DNA of 64,000 bases from Lumbricus rubellus (Eukaryota > Annelida > Clitellata > Crassiclitellata > Lumbricidae): the NCBI GenBank assembly GCA_945859605.1, contig OX243816.1, forward strand, positions 168,501 through 232,500. The letters run 5' to 3'. Positions 30,589-39,837 of this stretch are shown here, piece after piece (the first letter of the stretch is position 1; every line of letters begins with the position of its first letter). The notes under the pieces were generated by a model. The model had not been told where the DNA came from. It searched no databases and saw nothing but the letters and a program-made list of their open reading frames with translations. The position numbers and the translations under genes are program-made.

Positions 30589-31650
30589 GCATACATAGCA
30601 TACATAGACTACGTACATACATACATACATACATACATACATACATACATACATACATACATACATACATACATACATACATAGACTACGTACATACATA
30701 CATACATACATACATACATACATACATACATACATACATACATACATACATACATACATACATACATACATACATACATACATACATACATACATACATA
30801 CATACATACATACATACATACATACATACATACATACATACATACATACATACATAGACTACGTACATACATACATACATACATACATACATACATACAT
30901 ACATACATACATACATACATACATACATACATACATACATACATACATACATACATACATACATACATACATACATACATACATACATACATACATACAT
31001 ACATACATACATACATACATACATACATACATACATACATACATACATACATACATACATAGCATACATAGACTACGTACATACATACATACATACATGC
31101 ATACATACATACATACATACATACATACATACATACATAGATACATACATACATACATACATACATACATACATACATACATACATACATACATACATAC
31201 ATACATACATACATACATACATACATACATACATACATACATACATACATAGCATACATACATAGCATACATAGCATACATAGACTACGTACATACATAC
31301 ATACATACATACATACATACATACATACATACATACATACATACATACATACATACATACATACATACATACATACATACATACATACATACATACATAC
31401 ATACATACATACATACATACATACATACATACATACATACATACATACATACATACATACATACATACATACATACATACATACATACATACATACATAC
31501 ATACATACATACATACATACATACATACATACATACATACATACATACATACATACATACATACATACATACATACATACATACATACCTACATACCACA
31601 CATACATACATACATACATACATACATACATACATACCACATACATACAG
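30320..31650 (+). repeat. 1.3-kb (CATA)n array with spaced TAGACTACGTACATAC variants
   Basis: Almost pure CATA repeats. A variant block containing TAGACTACGTACATAC occurs near 30606, 30684, 30856, 31070 and 31286, so parts of the array expanded as larger units. All the long Met-Tyr-Val-Cys and His-Thr-Tyr-Ile frames are repeat by-products. Confidence 0.95.
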
Positions 31651-32229
31651 TACTTTTTACCATTGTTGCTGCGCAAGTCAAATCAAATCACAAGATGAAC
31701 AAAAGTTTAAACGCTAAGCGCATTGTTCCAAAAGTCAAAACGAGGAGGTAACATCATAGGTTTCATAGCATTGACACAAAATCGCCAGTAAAAATCGAAG
31801 TACGCATGAAAAAGAATCTACTTCGCACTGACGCAACAATGTTTTTAGCGAAATCATGCAAAAGTTGAAAAATTCAACAAAAAGAAATAGACAAATCAGC
31901 GTGGCATCGGCGGCGCGCCGACAAATTTTCGGTGGCGGCGACGCCGGCGCGCCGACCCAAAAAAGTCGGCGGCGGCGGCGCCCATGAATTGGCGGCGGCG
32001 GCGGCGCGGCGCGGCCGGCTAGAGCTTTACTTTGAACTGCTATAGAAAAGAAATACTTTAATTTCATCTCTCGAGTTCGTTTTAAAACGGTTCGCAGTGT
32101 TAGGCCTAACTCTATAGGAACCAGAAATCTATATAGGTTATTTCGCAAGCTTCCAACCTGAATTCTGCAGACACGTACTGTTATTTTAATCCATTTCTTT
32201 TCTTCTATTTTTTCACGTAATAAGTTGCG
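31651..32229. other. Left flank of the Polinton
   Basis: It contains the second GGCGGC/GGCGCGCC block (31905-32015). The rest is AT-rich with no gene. It ends with the target site GTTGCG at 32224-32229. Confidence 0.5.
32224..32229 (+). repeat. Polinton target-site duplication, left copy
   Basis: GTTGCG directly abuts the AGTAGTAG terminus. The same hexamer abuts the other end at 47033-47038. Confidence 0.9.
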
Positions 32230-32384
32230 AGTAGTAGTATTAGGGGCCTTCTAGCATATTTTCTATTTGAGCTAATAAACAAATTAAATAGGGTTAAAAG
32301 CAGTTAAATTCTTTTGGATAAGCTTTGGTTAAACAGCGAGCAATGAGCGTTTTAGATAGCCCATCACCTAGGATTATAATTATA
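32230..32384 (+). repeat. Polinton terminal inverted repeat, left
   Basis: 155 bp, identical in reverse complement to 46878-47032. Beyond it the two ends remain similar for about 15 bp more, then diverge. As in other protein-primed systems the terminus is expected to be the replication origin to which a terminal protein attaches. Confidence 0.95.
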
Positions 32385-32986
32385 TCGACGCATGCCAGCA
32401 TCCTCATCAGCCTCGATCAAGACATAGCCTACTGCCTACTGCTGTTCTTGAGTCGGTGATGGTGATGATTATACTAAGCTATCGACTAAGATGCAGACAA
32501 CAGCCTTCGTCGGTCAATATTTACCTATGCTGCAAATACGTCGCAGATCGTGGCGGAGAGAATGTATCGACCCGCGTGCGGCAGCAGACAGTCGATAATT
32601 ACTGTAAACAGAATAGCCTCGTGATATCGACCACTGGATCTGCGTCGCAGTAGTCCCTATGGTGATTTGTAAATAAAGGTCTGCAGTACTGCACGGAGTT
32701 GCTAGGGTGTTACAAAAGTGTATGCGTTAGGCTACTTTTTAAAGACGCAATCGACTGTAGGCCTAATTTTCAACCTTACCACTTTTGCTCCTTTTGAATT
32801 GTCTCGCGATTTTGGGCGCCTTTTTTTACATAATCTCGAGACTCAGAAATCGGACATCCCTGTTTTGCATGGAGTTGTTGCCACCGTTGTCATGACAGTA
32901 ACTAAACAGTTGTCTGTTGCAAATAATTTTGAGACGTCAGCTGGCTTTCAACGTTCTGTGCTTGTGCGTATAGGTCTACATCAGAA
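32385..32986 (+). promoter_or_regulatory. Left subterminal region of the Polinton
   Basis: About 600 bp between the TIR and the first convincing gene. Frames at 32456-32653 and 32718-32999 are short and without recognisable features, so I do not call them. It may hold the promoter of the following gene. Confidence 0.35.
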
Positions 32987-33823
32987 ATGGCAGCGTTAAT
33001 TTGTGATATTTCTAAGTCTTCTGAAGATGCTATCCAGTTGGCTATTCATTTAGTGTTTCAAGACAATGATGATGAAAGACGGAATTTTGAAGAGAAATTA
33101 CGAGCTATAACTGAATTTCTGGATCAACCACCTGAAAGGAGGAGACCACACCATAGACCTAGACCTAACATCGATTCACACGTAAAGATTTTCAACGATG
33201 TGATTCTAAAGCAGATTCGGGAAAAACTTGCACAATATGAACACCATTTGTTGAACAATGTTGAGGATTTGGAATGGCATCTCGACACTAGATTCATAGG
33301 TTTTGATTTCTCCGATCTTCCTTTAATAAAATCTGCACATGCAAGGATCGTTCAGGAAGAAAAATCGATGTTAGGTCTACAACAGATCGCCGCCTATCAC
33401 CGAGGTCTGTTATACGTAACTGCTCGGAATTTTATGCCTGAAGGTGCAAATATTAAAAGATTTTACTTTTTACAATTTCATCTTAATTACAATACAGTTC
33501 AGCGTTACATTCTGTTCTACATGCTAATCGCAATATATCCTAGGCTAATATTTTGCGATTTAAGTTTTAATCAATTATCGAAACATCACAATCGAATTCT
33601 AAAGCATCTTGGGACAGATCTTCAACTAGCTGAGAGACTTAAATCAAACGCTGTCGTTTCTGCACATCACACAAATTTTCACATCATGTCTACTGCAATT
33701 CCATCAATCCCAACAACGGTGAACCTCCATCCAATTAATACTGATGCAGACTGTATTCAACAAGATGCTGTTGGTCCACAGCAGATTTTACTGGATGAAA
33801 GAGACATTCCACAGTTTCTCTAA
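32987..33823 (+). CDS. Polinton protein of unknown function, 278 aa
   Basis: I do not recognise it. The ATG lies in an AGAAATGG context. The product is mostly helical, with a charged N-terminal half (an Arg/Pro/His cluster near residue 55), a hydrophobic stretch around residues 170-190 (FYMLIAIYPRLIFCDLSF) that could be a membrane or buried helix, and a Thr/Pro/Asp/Gln-rich tail. It is separated from the structural genes by a repeat-rich gap, and it is the only plus-strand gene left of the integrase. Accessory genes at this position are common in Polintons and adintoviruses, so a host-interaction or regulatory role is possible but only a guess. Confidence 0.6.
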   Translation: MAALICDISKSSEDAIQLAIHLVFQDNDDERRNFEEKLRAITEFLDQPPERRRPHHRPRPNIDSHVKIFNDVILKQIREKLAQYEHHLLNNVEDLEWHLDTRFIGFDFSDLPLIKSAHARIVQEEKSMLGLQQIAAYHRGLLYVTARNFMPEGANIKRFYFLQFHLNYNTVQRYILFYMLIAIYPRLIFCDLSFNQLSKHHNRILKHLGTDLQLAERLKSNAVVSAHHTNFHIMSTAIPSIPTTVNLHPINTDADCIQQDAVGPQQILLDERDIPQFL

Positions 33824-34297
33824 AGTTTTAAAACACATTATATTACATTTCTGGCTATGGAAGGAACGATCAATAAATTTTTCTGGCTATGGAAGGAACG
33901 ATCAATATGCAGTGCAGAATGCTCCTGTGGACTCCGTGGTCGATACACAGCGATCGATAACGCCAGCCGAGCTGACAACCAGCGTGTTTGTTATTCTCCC
34001 TTAACAACCGAGACGCATTGCAGTATACTCATCGATCCTGCATTCCTGAGTCCCGGTCTCCGAACTTAGGAATGTCATACAGAAAGAGATTCTACACCTG
34101 AGTATTGATTTCGTGTAGAACGGATTGTCAAATACCGCATTCCAGAGTCCCGGTCTCAGAACTTAGGAATGTCACACTGAAAGAGATTCTACACCTGAGT
34201 ATTGATTTCGTGTAGAATGGATTGTCAAATACCACATTCCTGAACGAGATTTCTTAATTGAGTTGTTTTTATGTAGGCCTATTAGTTTTTCGTGCTA
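33824..34297 (+). repeat. Polinton non-coding region with direct repeats and hairpins
   Basis: A 28-bp segment is repeated near 33850 and 33878. A 97-bp unit occurs twice (34041-34137 and 34138-34234). Each 97-bp unit contains two short inverted repeats, CATTCCT/AGGAATG (imperfect in the second unit) and TTCTACAC/GTGTAGAA. It lies between convergent genes (the 278-aa gene and the integrase), so a terminator or origin-type role is conceivable. Confidence 0.7.
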
Positions 34298-35188
34298 TCA
34301 CAGTGTTACCAAATCCTTATTATTAACCCATGAATTGAATGAATTATCATAGCCTAACCATTTAACCAAAGACCGATTACCACTTTTCCTAATAATCTTC
34401 TCTATTTTAAATGTATCTTGCGTTGTCAGTTGTAACTCAGCTTCATAAAATGTCCCTTGTATTTGTTCTCCATTATAATCTGATATTTTATAGGTTATAG
34501 GGTCTGTGTATTGAATGTGTGTTATAGTAAAAATTTCTTGTGTCCAACGATTTGTGTAGCCTTTCTCAAATGTCTTTTTCTTCTTAGAAATTCTTACTTT
34601 ATCTCCTACCGAAAATTTAGGTTTAATAGTTTCAGGTACAGCATCACCATACAGATTCATCCACACAACCCATTCGTTTGCTTTGACACTCGCTTTAACA
34701 GGAGTCATTTTAATGGAAGAATGTCTTGTGTTGTTGTATAAACTAACCATATTATCTAAAACATCGATATATCTCTGAGTTGAATTCGCTGTAAAATATT
34801 TGAACATTTTCTCTTTCACTGTTCTATTAAATCTTTCTACGATACAAGATTTCTCTTCATTCTCAGTTGAGTACAACTGCATACCTAATGATTTTACCTG
34901 TTTATTATAGAATTCTGTTCCCTTATCGACCCAAAGTTTTTCACCCCTTCTTTTGCTCGTATTAAATATTTTAACGAAAGCATCTGCCACAGATTCTCCG
35001 CGCTTATCTTTTAACGGCTGAATAAATGCATACTTGGAAAATATATCAATAACACTTAACAAATATTTCACCCCAGAATTAAATTTAGCATAAGCCTGCA
35101 TGTCAATCAAGTCTGCTGCCCAAACTTTGTCCACTCCCTGAACATAAACAACTCGCTTCCTGAACTTCCTGACTATAGGTTTATGCAA
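34298..35188 (-). CDS. Polinton integrase (RVE family, chromodomain-like C terminus)
   Basis: It catalyses insertion of the element DNA. In the 296-residue frame the catalytic triad is visible as D26 (AADLID), D88 (WVDKGTEF) and E118 (VERFNRT). An SH3-like segment (FSVGDKVRISK) follows, and then a C-terminal chromodomain-like block with WLGYDNSFNSW. The 35188 start is a TTG, not an ATG: the frame is open further upstream into the 3' end of the PLA2-like frame, and the real start or join is unclear. The two reverse genes meet at a run of seven A (plus strand T7, 35220-35226), where the frame changes by one. This could be a decay indel, a sequence error or a programmed shift. Confidence 0.9.
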   Translation of the reverse strand: MHKPIVRKFRKRVVYVQGVDKVWAADLIDMQAYAKFNSGVKYLLSVIDIFSKYAFIQPLKDKRGESVADAFVKIFNTSKRRGEKLWVDKGTEFYNKQVKSLGMQLYSTENEEKSCIVERFNRTVKEKMFKYFTANSTQRYIDVLDNMVSLYNNTRHSSIKMTPVKASVKANEWVVWMNLYGDAVPETIKPKFSVGDKVRISKKKKTFEKGYTNRWTQEIFTITHIQYTDPITYKISDYNGEQIQGTFYEAELQLTTQDTFKIEKIIRKSGNRSLVKWLGYDNSFNSWVNNKDLVTL

Positions 35189-35214
35189 TTCGTCAGCAAG
35201 TTGGTCTGTCCATC

Positions 35215-35742
35215 TCAGATTTTTTTCAACCCCATTCCAAAATGGGTCTTCGTCGATAATATTGGTTTAACTATAGATCTTTCAATTCGTTCGCGGAACG
35301 AAGGATTAGGTATATTATTTAATTCATCTATCATAGCTCTGTCAGCGACGTTTCTCCCTGCTGTATCAGTATGTTTAGCATAAGCTAGGTCGTGACGGTA
35401 GGCCGCTTCATCAACCCTATCTACTGGTTTACTCCAGTCTTTTGGCGTCCCGTCACTATTCAAACGCAAATCCAATCGGGTTCCTGGACCTGTGAAAGAA
35501 TGTCCTGGAAGATGCATTTCACCAGGATACTTTGCCCATGGAAGTTTAATATTGGAAGTAGCAGAATTCAGAGCAGAGACCAAATCACCTCCTTGTACAG
35601 TAGTAGACATTTTAGTAAACTGAGTTTTTCTAGCGCCACATTCAACGCATACGCCCCTAATCATAGGTCTACCATTTTTACTGACGACTCGTTGAATATC
35701 TTTGGATTCAGTTTTTCGTTTACACTTAACACAATACTCCAT
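35215..35742 (-). CDS. Polinton zinc-ribbon and PLA2-like protein
   Basis: 175 residues. An N-terminal Cys4 ribbon (C4, C7, C32, C35) precedes a region resembling the phospholipase A2 domain of parvovirus VP1: a calcium-loop-like TGPGTRLD at residues 84-91 and a catalytic-type RHD at H117-D118. Such domains help particles leave endosomes in parvoviruses; related proteins are known from Polintons and adintoviruses. The start ATG at 35742 is only 20 bp from the oppositely oriented ATPase start. The frame ends at a TGA just after an A7 run, and the integrase frame continues at minus one. Confidence 0.85.
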   Translation of the reverse strand: MEYCVKCKRKTESKDIQRVVSKNGRPMIRGVCVECGARKTQFTKMSTTVQGGDLVSALNSATSNIKLPWAKYPGEMHLPGHSFTGPGTRLDLRLNSDGTPKDWSKPVDRVDEAAYRHDLAYAKHTDTAGRNVADRAMIDELNNIPNPSFRERIERSIVKPILSTKTHFGMGLKKI

Positions 35743-35762
35743 TTTAATATAATATAATTAAA
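35743..35762. promoter_or_regulatory. 20-bp divergent promoter between PLA2-like and ATPase genes
   Basis: The whole intergenic space is TTTAATATAATATAATTAAA, a near-palindrome. Both genes therefore start with the same TTAAA or ATTAAA immediately before ATG. Any promoter for both must overlap this box or the coding sequences. Confidence 0.6.
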
Positions 35763-36539
35763 ATGCAAGTCCAAGACCTATCATGGAATGAAGATACATC
35801 TAAACGCTTTAACAGTCCTCTCCTACCAAGAAGCATCAGAGGTTTGATCGTAGGTAAGTCTCAATGCGGTAAAACGATTTTACTACTTAATTTATTACTG
35901 AGACCTGGTTGGTTAGATTACGATAACCTGCAAATCTTTGGCAAAAGTTTATTTCAATCAGAATATAAGATACTTAAGAAAGCATTCGAAGAGAAATTAC
36001 CAAAGGAAGCAATTATAAGACTTTTCGATAATAGAGATGAGATAATGAAATTAAATGTATCACCGACCGCCGTAGTCGAGGAGATGTCTAAAAACATGAC
36101 CAAAAAATCGGATATAGACTGCAAGTTCTATGAAACCTCTGAAGATGTTCCAGATCCACGAGACTTAAGTCGAGATAAGAAGAATCTCATGATTTTTGAT
36201 GATTTACAGTTAGAGCGACAAAATAAATGCGAATCGTATTATATAAGAGGTAGGCATAGTAATGTAGACTGCTTTTACCTAGCACAAAATTATTTCAAGC
36301 TGCCTAGACAAACTATAAGAGAGAATGCTAACTTTATATGTCTATTCCCTCAAGACCTCAAAAATATTAATCATATATACAGCGACCATATAGGCGTAGA
36401 TGATATGACCATTGAAGAATTTAGAAAACTATGCAAAACTGCTTGGGATGATCAGCACGGTTTTGTAGTTATTGACCTGACTAGTAAAACAAATAATGGT
36501 AAGTACAGATGTGGATTAGATACATTTTATATTAAATAA
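35763..36539 (+). CDS. Polinton genome-packaging ATPase (FtsK/HerA type)
   Basis: 258 residues. Walker A is GKSQCGKT (31-38) and Walker B NLMIFDD (141-147). It belongs to the A32/FtsK-HerA packaging ATPases shared by Polintons, virophages, adenovirus-like and poxvirus-like lineages, and should pump DNA into preformed capsids. A conserved ARGRHSN-like segment appears as IRGRHSNVD near residues 165-172. The length is normal for the family. The start ATG follows ATTAAA. Confidence 0.95.
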   Translation: MQVQDLSWNEDTSKRFNSPLLPRSIRGLIVGKSQCGKTILLLNLLLRPGWLDYDNLQIFGKSLFQSEYKILKKAFEEKLPKEAIIRLFDNRDEIMKLNVSPTAVVEEMSKNMTKKSDIDCKFYETSEDVPDPRDLSRDKKNLMIFDDLQLERQNKCESYYIRGRHSNVDCFYLAQNYFKLPRQTIRENANFICLFPQDLKNINHIYSDHIGVDDMTIEEFRKLCKTAWDDQHGFVVIDLTSKTNNGKYRCGLDTFYIK

Positions 36540-36605
36540 AATCAATAATAAAATGATAACAAAGTTTAAGATTTTATATTCTAGATTTAAAAATAACTAT
36601 TTAAA

Positions 36606-37379
36606 ATGGAAGGCCTTCTGGAAAAGATTTTTTCTAATACTGAAACGATTGCACGCAACACAGAGGCTAAAGAATCCTTTTGCATTTTGTTGAGCGAAAG
36701 GAGCACACGAATTCGAACGAAATTTAATCCACTAATCGAACTGGACAAAAGTAAAACGTATGAAATGGCTCTTGTCAATCTTGAAACTTACTACAGTTTT
36801 CCTAATATAGATGAAACAAATAATAAATTCGTATATTCGTCAGATAACGGTGTAACATGGGAAGATTTAGACATTCCAACCGGTTGCTATGAAATCGATG
36901 ACTTAAACGAATACATACAGAGAATTTTAAAGGAAGAAGGTCATGGTCAATGTATAAAGTTGCAACCAAATAACAATACTTTGAAGGCTGTTTTGGAAAT
37001 TGATGAGAACTATAAAGTTGATTTTACAGTACCAAATTCAATTAGTACCGTTCTAGGATTTCAGAGTCGTGTATACTCCGAAGGATATAACGAATCCGAG
37101 CACATAGTCGATATAAACAGCGTGAATAGTTTACGAATTACCAGTGATATAATAGGATCATCGTATGCCAACGGAACTACAGAGAACATAATTTATTCTT
37201 TCTTTCCATCGGTCGGGCCTGGCTATAAGATAATCGAATCTCCTCATAATCTCGTTTATCTTCCAATAACGCTATACTCTATTTCATCGATGGAAACAAA
37301 ACTAATAGACCAAAATGGAAAACTAATTAATTTAAGAGGTGAGGAATTGTCGATACGATTTCATATAAGAGAGGTTTAA
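36606..37379 (+). CDS. Polinton minor capsid (penton-like single jelly-roll) protein
   Basis: 257 residues, beta-rich after a helical first 25 residues. The C-terminal motif (SISSMETKLIDQNGKLINLR, then SIRFHIR) is typical of the Polinton minor capsid or penton-like protein, which is predicted to form the capsid vertices. It is placed directly after the packaging ATPase, as is common in these elements. The start ATG follows TTTAAA. Confidence 0.85.
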   Translation: MEGLLEKIFSNTETIARNTEAKESFCILLSERSTRIRTKFNPLIELDKSKTYEMALVNLETYYSFPNIDETNNKFVYSSDNGVTWEDLDIPTGCYEIDDLNEYIQRILKEEGHGQCIKLQPNNNTLKAVLEIDENYKVDFTVPNSISTVLGFQSRVYSEGYNESEHIVDINSVNSLRITSDIIGSSYANGTTENIIYSFFPSVGPGYKIIESPHNLVYLPITLYSISSMETKLIDQNGKLINLRGEELSIRFHIREV

Positions 37380-37403
37380 TTTAAAGTTTATATTTAATAT
37401 AAG

Positions 37404-38015
37404 ATGAGCGCTTACGCTAAGGTCAAAGTTAATATTTCTGAAGGGCAAAAAGAGAAGATTAAGCGAGCTGCTCAAGTAGGGACTGGAGTGAGTATAAGAC
37501 TTTCTCATGGAGACATAACTGGTGAGCATTTATTAGCTCTAAACCAGAGGCAAATTAACAAGATAACGAAAGCTTATCAGAATGGAACTGGTGTGACAAT
37601 TAAAATGGGTAAAAAGCAATTAGAAGACAATGCGAGAGTCGAAGGTGGATTTATTGGCGCTATTCTACCGTTCTTAGCAACAGCCGGAAAATTTCTTCTG
37701 TCTAGTGTTCTTCCGAGTTTAGCCACAGGAGCCTTAACAGGATTGGGTTCTGCAGCTGGTTCCAAAATTGTCGATAAAATAAGTGGATCTTCGATAAGTG
37801 GATCTGGCGTGCTGTACGTTAAGAAAGGAGGAATATGCTGTAAGATAGTGCCTGCTGGGGAAGGTCTTTTTCTATCTCCGTGGAAAAAGGGTATTTCGAT
37901 ATCAGGTTCCGGTCTGTTTATGAAAAGAGGAACAGGATATGTCAGCGGTGAAGGTCTTATACTTGGTCCCAATTCACCATTTAAAAATATTCCTATTCTT
38001 GGAATGTTACTTTAA
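37404..38015 (+). CDS. Polinton virion-like protein with Gly-rich hydrophobic core
   Basis: 203 residues. The N-terminal 70 are basic and polar with two similar segments (GTGVSIRLSHGDI and GTGVTIKMGKKQL). Then comes a hydrophobic Gly/Ala/Leu/Ser stretch (about residues 80-125) and a Gly/Ser-rich tail with repeated SISGSG. It resembles the membrane-active or core proteins of adenovirus-like particles. The two internal similar segments suggest an ancient duplication. The exact homology is uncertain. Confidence 0.75.
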   Translation: MSAYAKVKVNISEGQKEKIKRAAQVGTGVSIRLSHGDITGEHLLALNQRQINKITKAYQNGTGVTIKMGKKQLEDNARVEGGFIGAILPFLATAGKFLLSSVLPSLATGALTGLGSAAGSKIVDKISGSSISGSGVLYVKKGGICCKIVPAGEGLFLSPWKKGISISGSGLFMKRGTGYVSGEGLILGPNSPFKNIPILGMLL

Positions 38016-38031
38016 ACAATCTCTTTTATAA

Positions 38032-38418
38032 ATGTCTGGATACGGTCACCCAATACACAAATTTATCACCAAACGGAAGCCTCGTGTGAGTACGATAATT
38101 TGGATGCCTAAAGTGGTCACTCATGCTCCTGCAAGACAACGAGCAGGCGACAGATATGAGATTTTTGCTCAGCAAGCGATAACGATTGAACCAAAGACAA
38201 ATATTACAGTAGAAGTAGGCCTTGGAGTCCGAATGACCAGTGGAATGTGTCTAGTCTCTCTTAGACAGAAGTTGAAACAACTCAGACTGAGTCTTCAAGA
38301 TGGTACTGTCCTAGAGGACGCAGAGGATATAATAATTACAATACAAAACAACTCCGATTCACCAGTTACTATAAACGAAAAAGACTCAATTTGTTATGTT
38401 AATTACTACGATGCATAA
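38032..38418 (+). CDS. Polinton dUTPase-fold protein lacking catalytic motifs
   Basis: 128 residues. From about residue 33 it can be aligned by eye along a dUTPase: an AGDRYEI motif-1-like segment, ITIEPKTNITVEVGLGVRM as the following strands, a GTVLEDAED stretch at the place of motif 3, and NNSDSPVTINEKDSICYV at motif 4. The residues that bind the uracil and coordinate the chain (Tyr hairpin, IDxxYRG, RSGLA) are absent, and the Phe-rich motif 5 is missing. It probably has a structural or binding role rather than nucleotide hydrolysis; adenovirus E4-ORF1 is a known precedent. The assignment rests on pattern only. Confidence 0.6.
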   Translation: MSGYGHPIHKFITKRKPRVSTIIWMPKVVTHAPARQRAGDRYEIFAQQAITIEPKTNITVEVGLGVRMTSGMCLVSLRQKLKQLRLSLQDGTVLEDAEDIIITIQNNSDSPVTINEKDSICYVNYYDA

Positions 38419-38491
38419 ATTGTACGTTTTATGTTTACGTTTTACGTTTACGTTTTACGTTACGTTTTAAACATTATACTTATAATAAAAA
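38419..38491 (+). repeat. Short tandem repeat of TTTACGTTTTACG
   Basis: An intergenic run of about 50 bp built from GTTTACGTTTTAC-type units, before the next gene start. Confidence 0.7.
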
Positions 38492-39391
38492 ATGTCACTA
38501 CTGAAAATTAGCGATCCTGCAAAAAGAGATTTTATTATCGAAGAGTTTTTAAAAACGAAAAAAAATATTAAACAAAACTTTCTCTCTGAGAGAATAGATG
38601 ATCTTGGACTTCAACGAGAATTAACGAAAATCTACAAACCAATAGTCGACTCTCAATCAGCAATTTCAAAAGAACAAAACGCTTTGCTGTCGACAATAAA
38701 AGATAACTCTGCAGCAACATCACTCGCTCTAAAATCACTTCCAGATTCGTTGAAAACTATTCAATTTCCCCAGTATCCGTCTATAGAGGCGTACGATGAC
38801 GATGACCCAGTAGAAGACATTAGAAGGTTAGAATTAGGAAATATTGCAGTTGAATACCTTAAAAAATATGCTTCCGATAGAAGACTTGTGGATACAACAT
38901 TCGGATTAAGATCAAGAGATGGAAAATTCTACATCGGTGACAGCGAAGCCTCAATCCAAGGAAATGATATTACAGTTGGAACCACAACTTATCAAGGAAC
39001 TCCAGGATTATGGGAATTGTTAACGTTAGCTAGTCCAAACAGTTCAATTTATGATAATCGTGATCTCGAAGAATACGCCGAGATTCTAATTAAAACGAAT
39101 GCCATGAGTCAGCCAAATAAACCAAACAAACCTAAATCGTCTAGAAGTGTAAAATATGCAAAGATAATAAAACCCATATGGGACGATTACATAAAGTTAA
39201 GAGGTAAAACAGGAAGCGGAATAATTACCATTCCTTCAGATCCTAACGAATTAGTAAAACAATTAGAGTTGCGAATATATAGCTACAAAGCGGGAAATAC
39301 AGGAGTAAGAAATGAAATTGTAGGTATGACGGATGAGTTACTGAGACAGGGAGTGATAACCAAAGATGAATATAAAAAATTGATGATCTAA
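38492..39391 (+). CDS. Polinton conserved protein of unknown role (DUF8207-like)
   Basis: 299 residues. It has a helical N-terminal half, an acidic patch (YDDDDPVEDI near 100), then a compact domain with FGLRSRDGKFYIGDSE and GTPGLWELLT, a PNKPNKPKSSR linker and a helical C terminus. The GTPGLWELL core is shared by a protein found in many invertebrate Polintons; I recall it as DUF8207 but could not check. Its place in the structural gene cluster suggests a virion or assembly role. The start follows ATAATAAAAA. Confidence 0.75.
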   Translation: MSLLKISDPAKRDFIIEEFLKTKKNIKQNFLSERIDDLGLQRELTKIYKPIVDSQSAISKEQNALLSTIKDNSAATSLALKSLPDSLKTIQFPQYPSIEAYDDDDPVEDIRRLELGNIAVEYLKKYASDRRLVDTTFGLRSRDGKFYIGDSEASIQGNDITVGTTTYQGTPGLWELLTLASPNSSIYDNRDLEEYAEILIKTNAMSQPNKPNKPKSSRSVKYAKIIKPIWDDYIKLRGKTGSGIITIPSDPNELVKQLELRIYSYKAGNTGVRNEIVGMTDELLRQGVITKDEYKKLMI

Positions 39392-39453
39392 TATAAAAAA
39401 TTGATGATCTAATTTAAAAATTGATGATCTAATTAAAAATTAATGATATAGAA
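39392..39453 (+). repeat. Tandem copies of a gene 3' end
   Basis: The last codons of the preceding gene (AAAAATTGATGATCTAA) are repeated about three more times with decay up to the next start. They add no coding information. Confidence 0.8.
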
Positions 39454-39798
39454 ATGCTGGTCGTTGCGAAAAGAAGTTATAAAAAAGTACACGTTGTCGG
39501 TGGAGCAGGAATATTCGATTCCATTGCAGGATTTCTCAAGAGACTAGTGACATCGAATGCAGCCAAACAAATTGCGAGCACAGCTGTCAAAGAGATTGGG
39601 GGTGTTGCTAAGGATAAGGCGATGGACGTTGGAAAACGATTACTCAATAAGATACTCCCACCAACCACAGCTCAGCAGCCTATAACTCAGGAAACTAAAG
39701 TCATTCTAGCTAGATTACTCGGATCGACGGGAGGAGCTATTAGAATTCAAGATCTAGTAAAACGCTTAAACGGAGGTGGTTTGAAAATGGCAGTTTAA
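39454..39798 (+). CDS. Polinton small amphipathic virion-like protein
   Basis: 114 residues. A basic N terminus is followed by GGAGIFDSIAGFLKRL and a long amphipathic helix rich in Ala, Lys and Ile. The C-terminal part has another helix and ends GGGLKM. It resembles the pVI/pX-like proteins of adenovirus-related particles, which bind membranes or DNA and are cleaved by the viral protease. Homology is inferred from the pattern. Confidence 0.75.
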   Translation: MLVVAKRSYKKVHVVGGAGIFDSIAGFLKRLVTSNAAKQIASTAVKEIGGVAKDKAMDVGKRLLNKILPPTTAQQPITQETKVILARLLGSTGGAIRIQDLVKRLNGGGLKMAV

Positions 39799-39837
39799 AT
39801 TTATTTTGCTTAACTGTATTTTCTTATTTAAAAATAT

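Noticed and set aside
30241..31676. Frames of Met-Tyr-Val-Cys repeats
   Set aside because: Encoded by the CATA microsatellite only.
32456..32999. Small frames in the Polinton left end
   Set aside because: Short, without compositional or motif support, and overlapping the start of the 278-aa gene.
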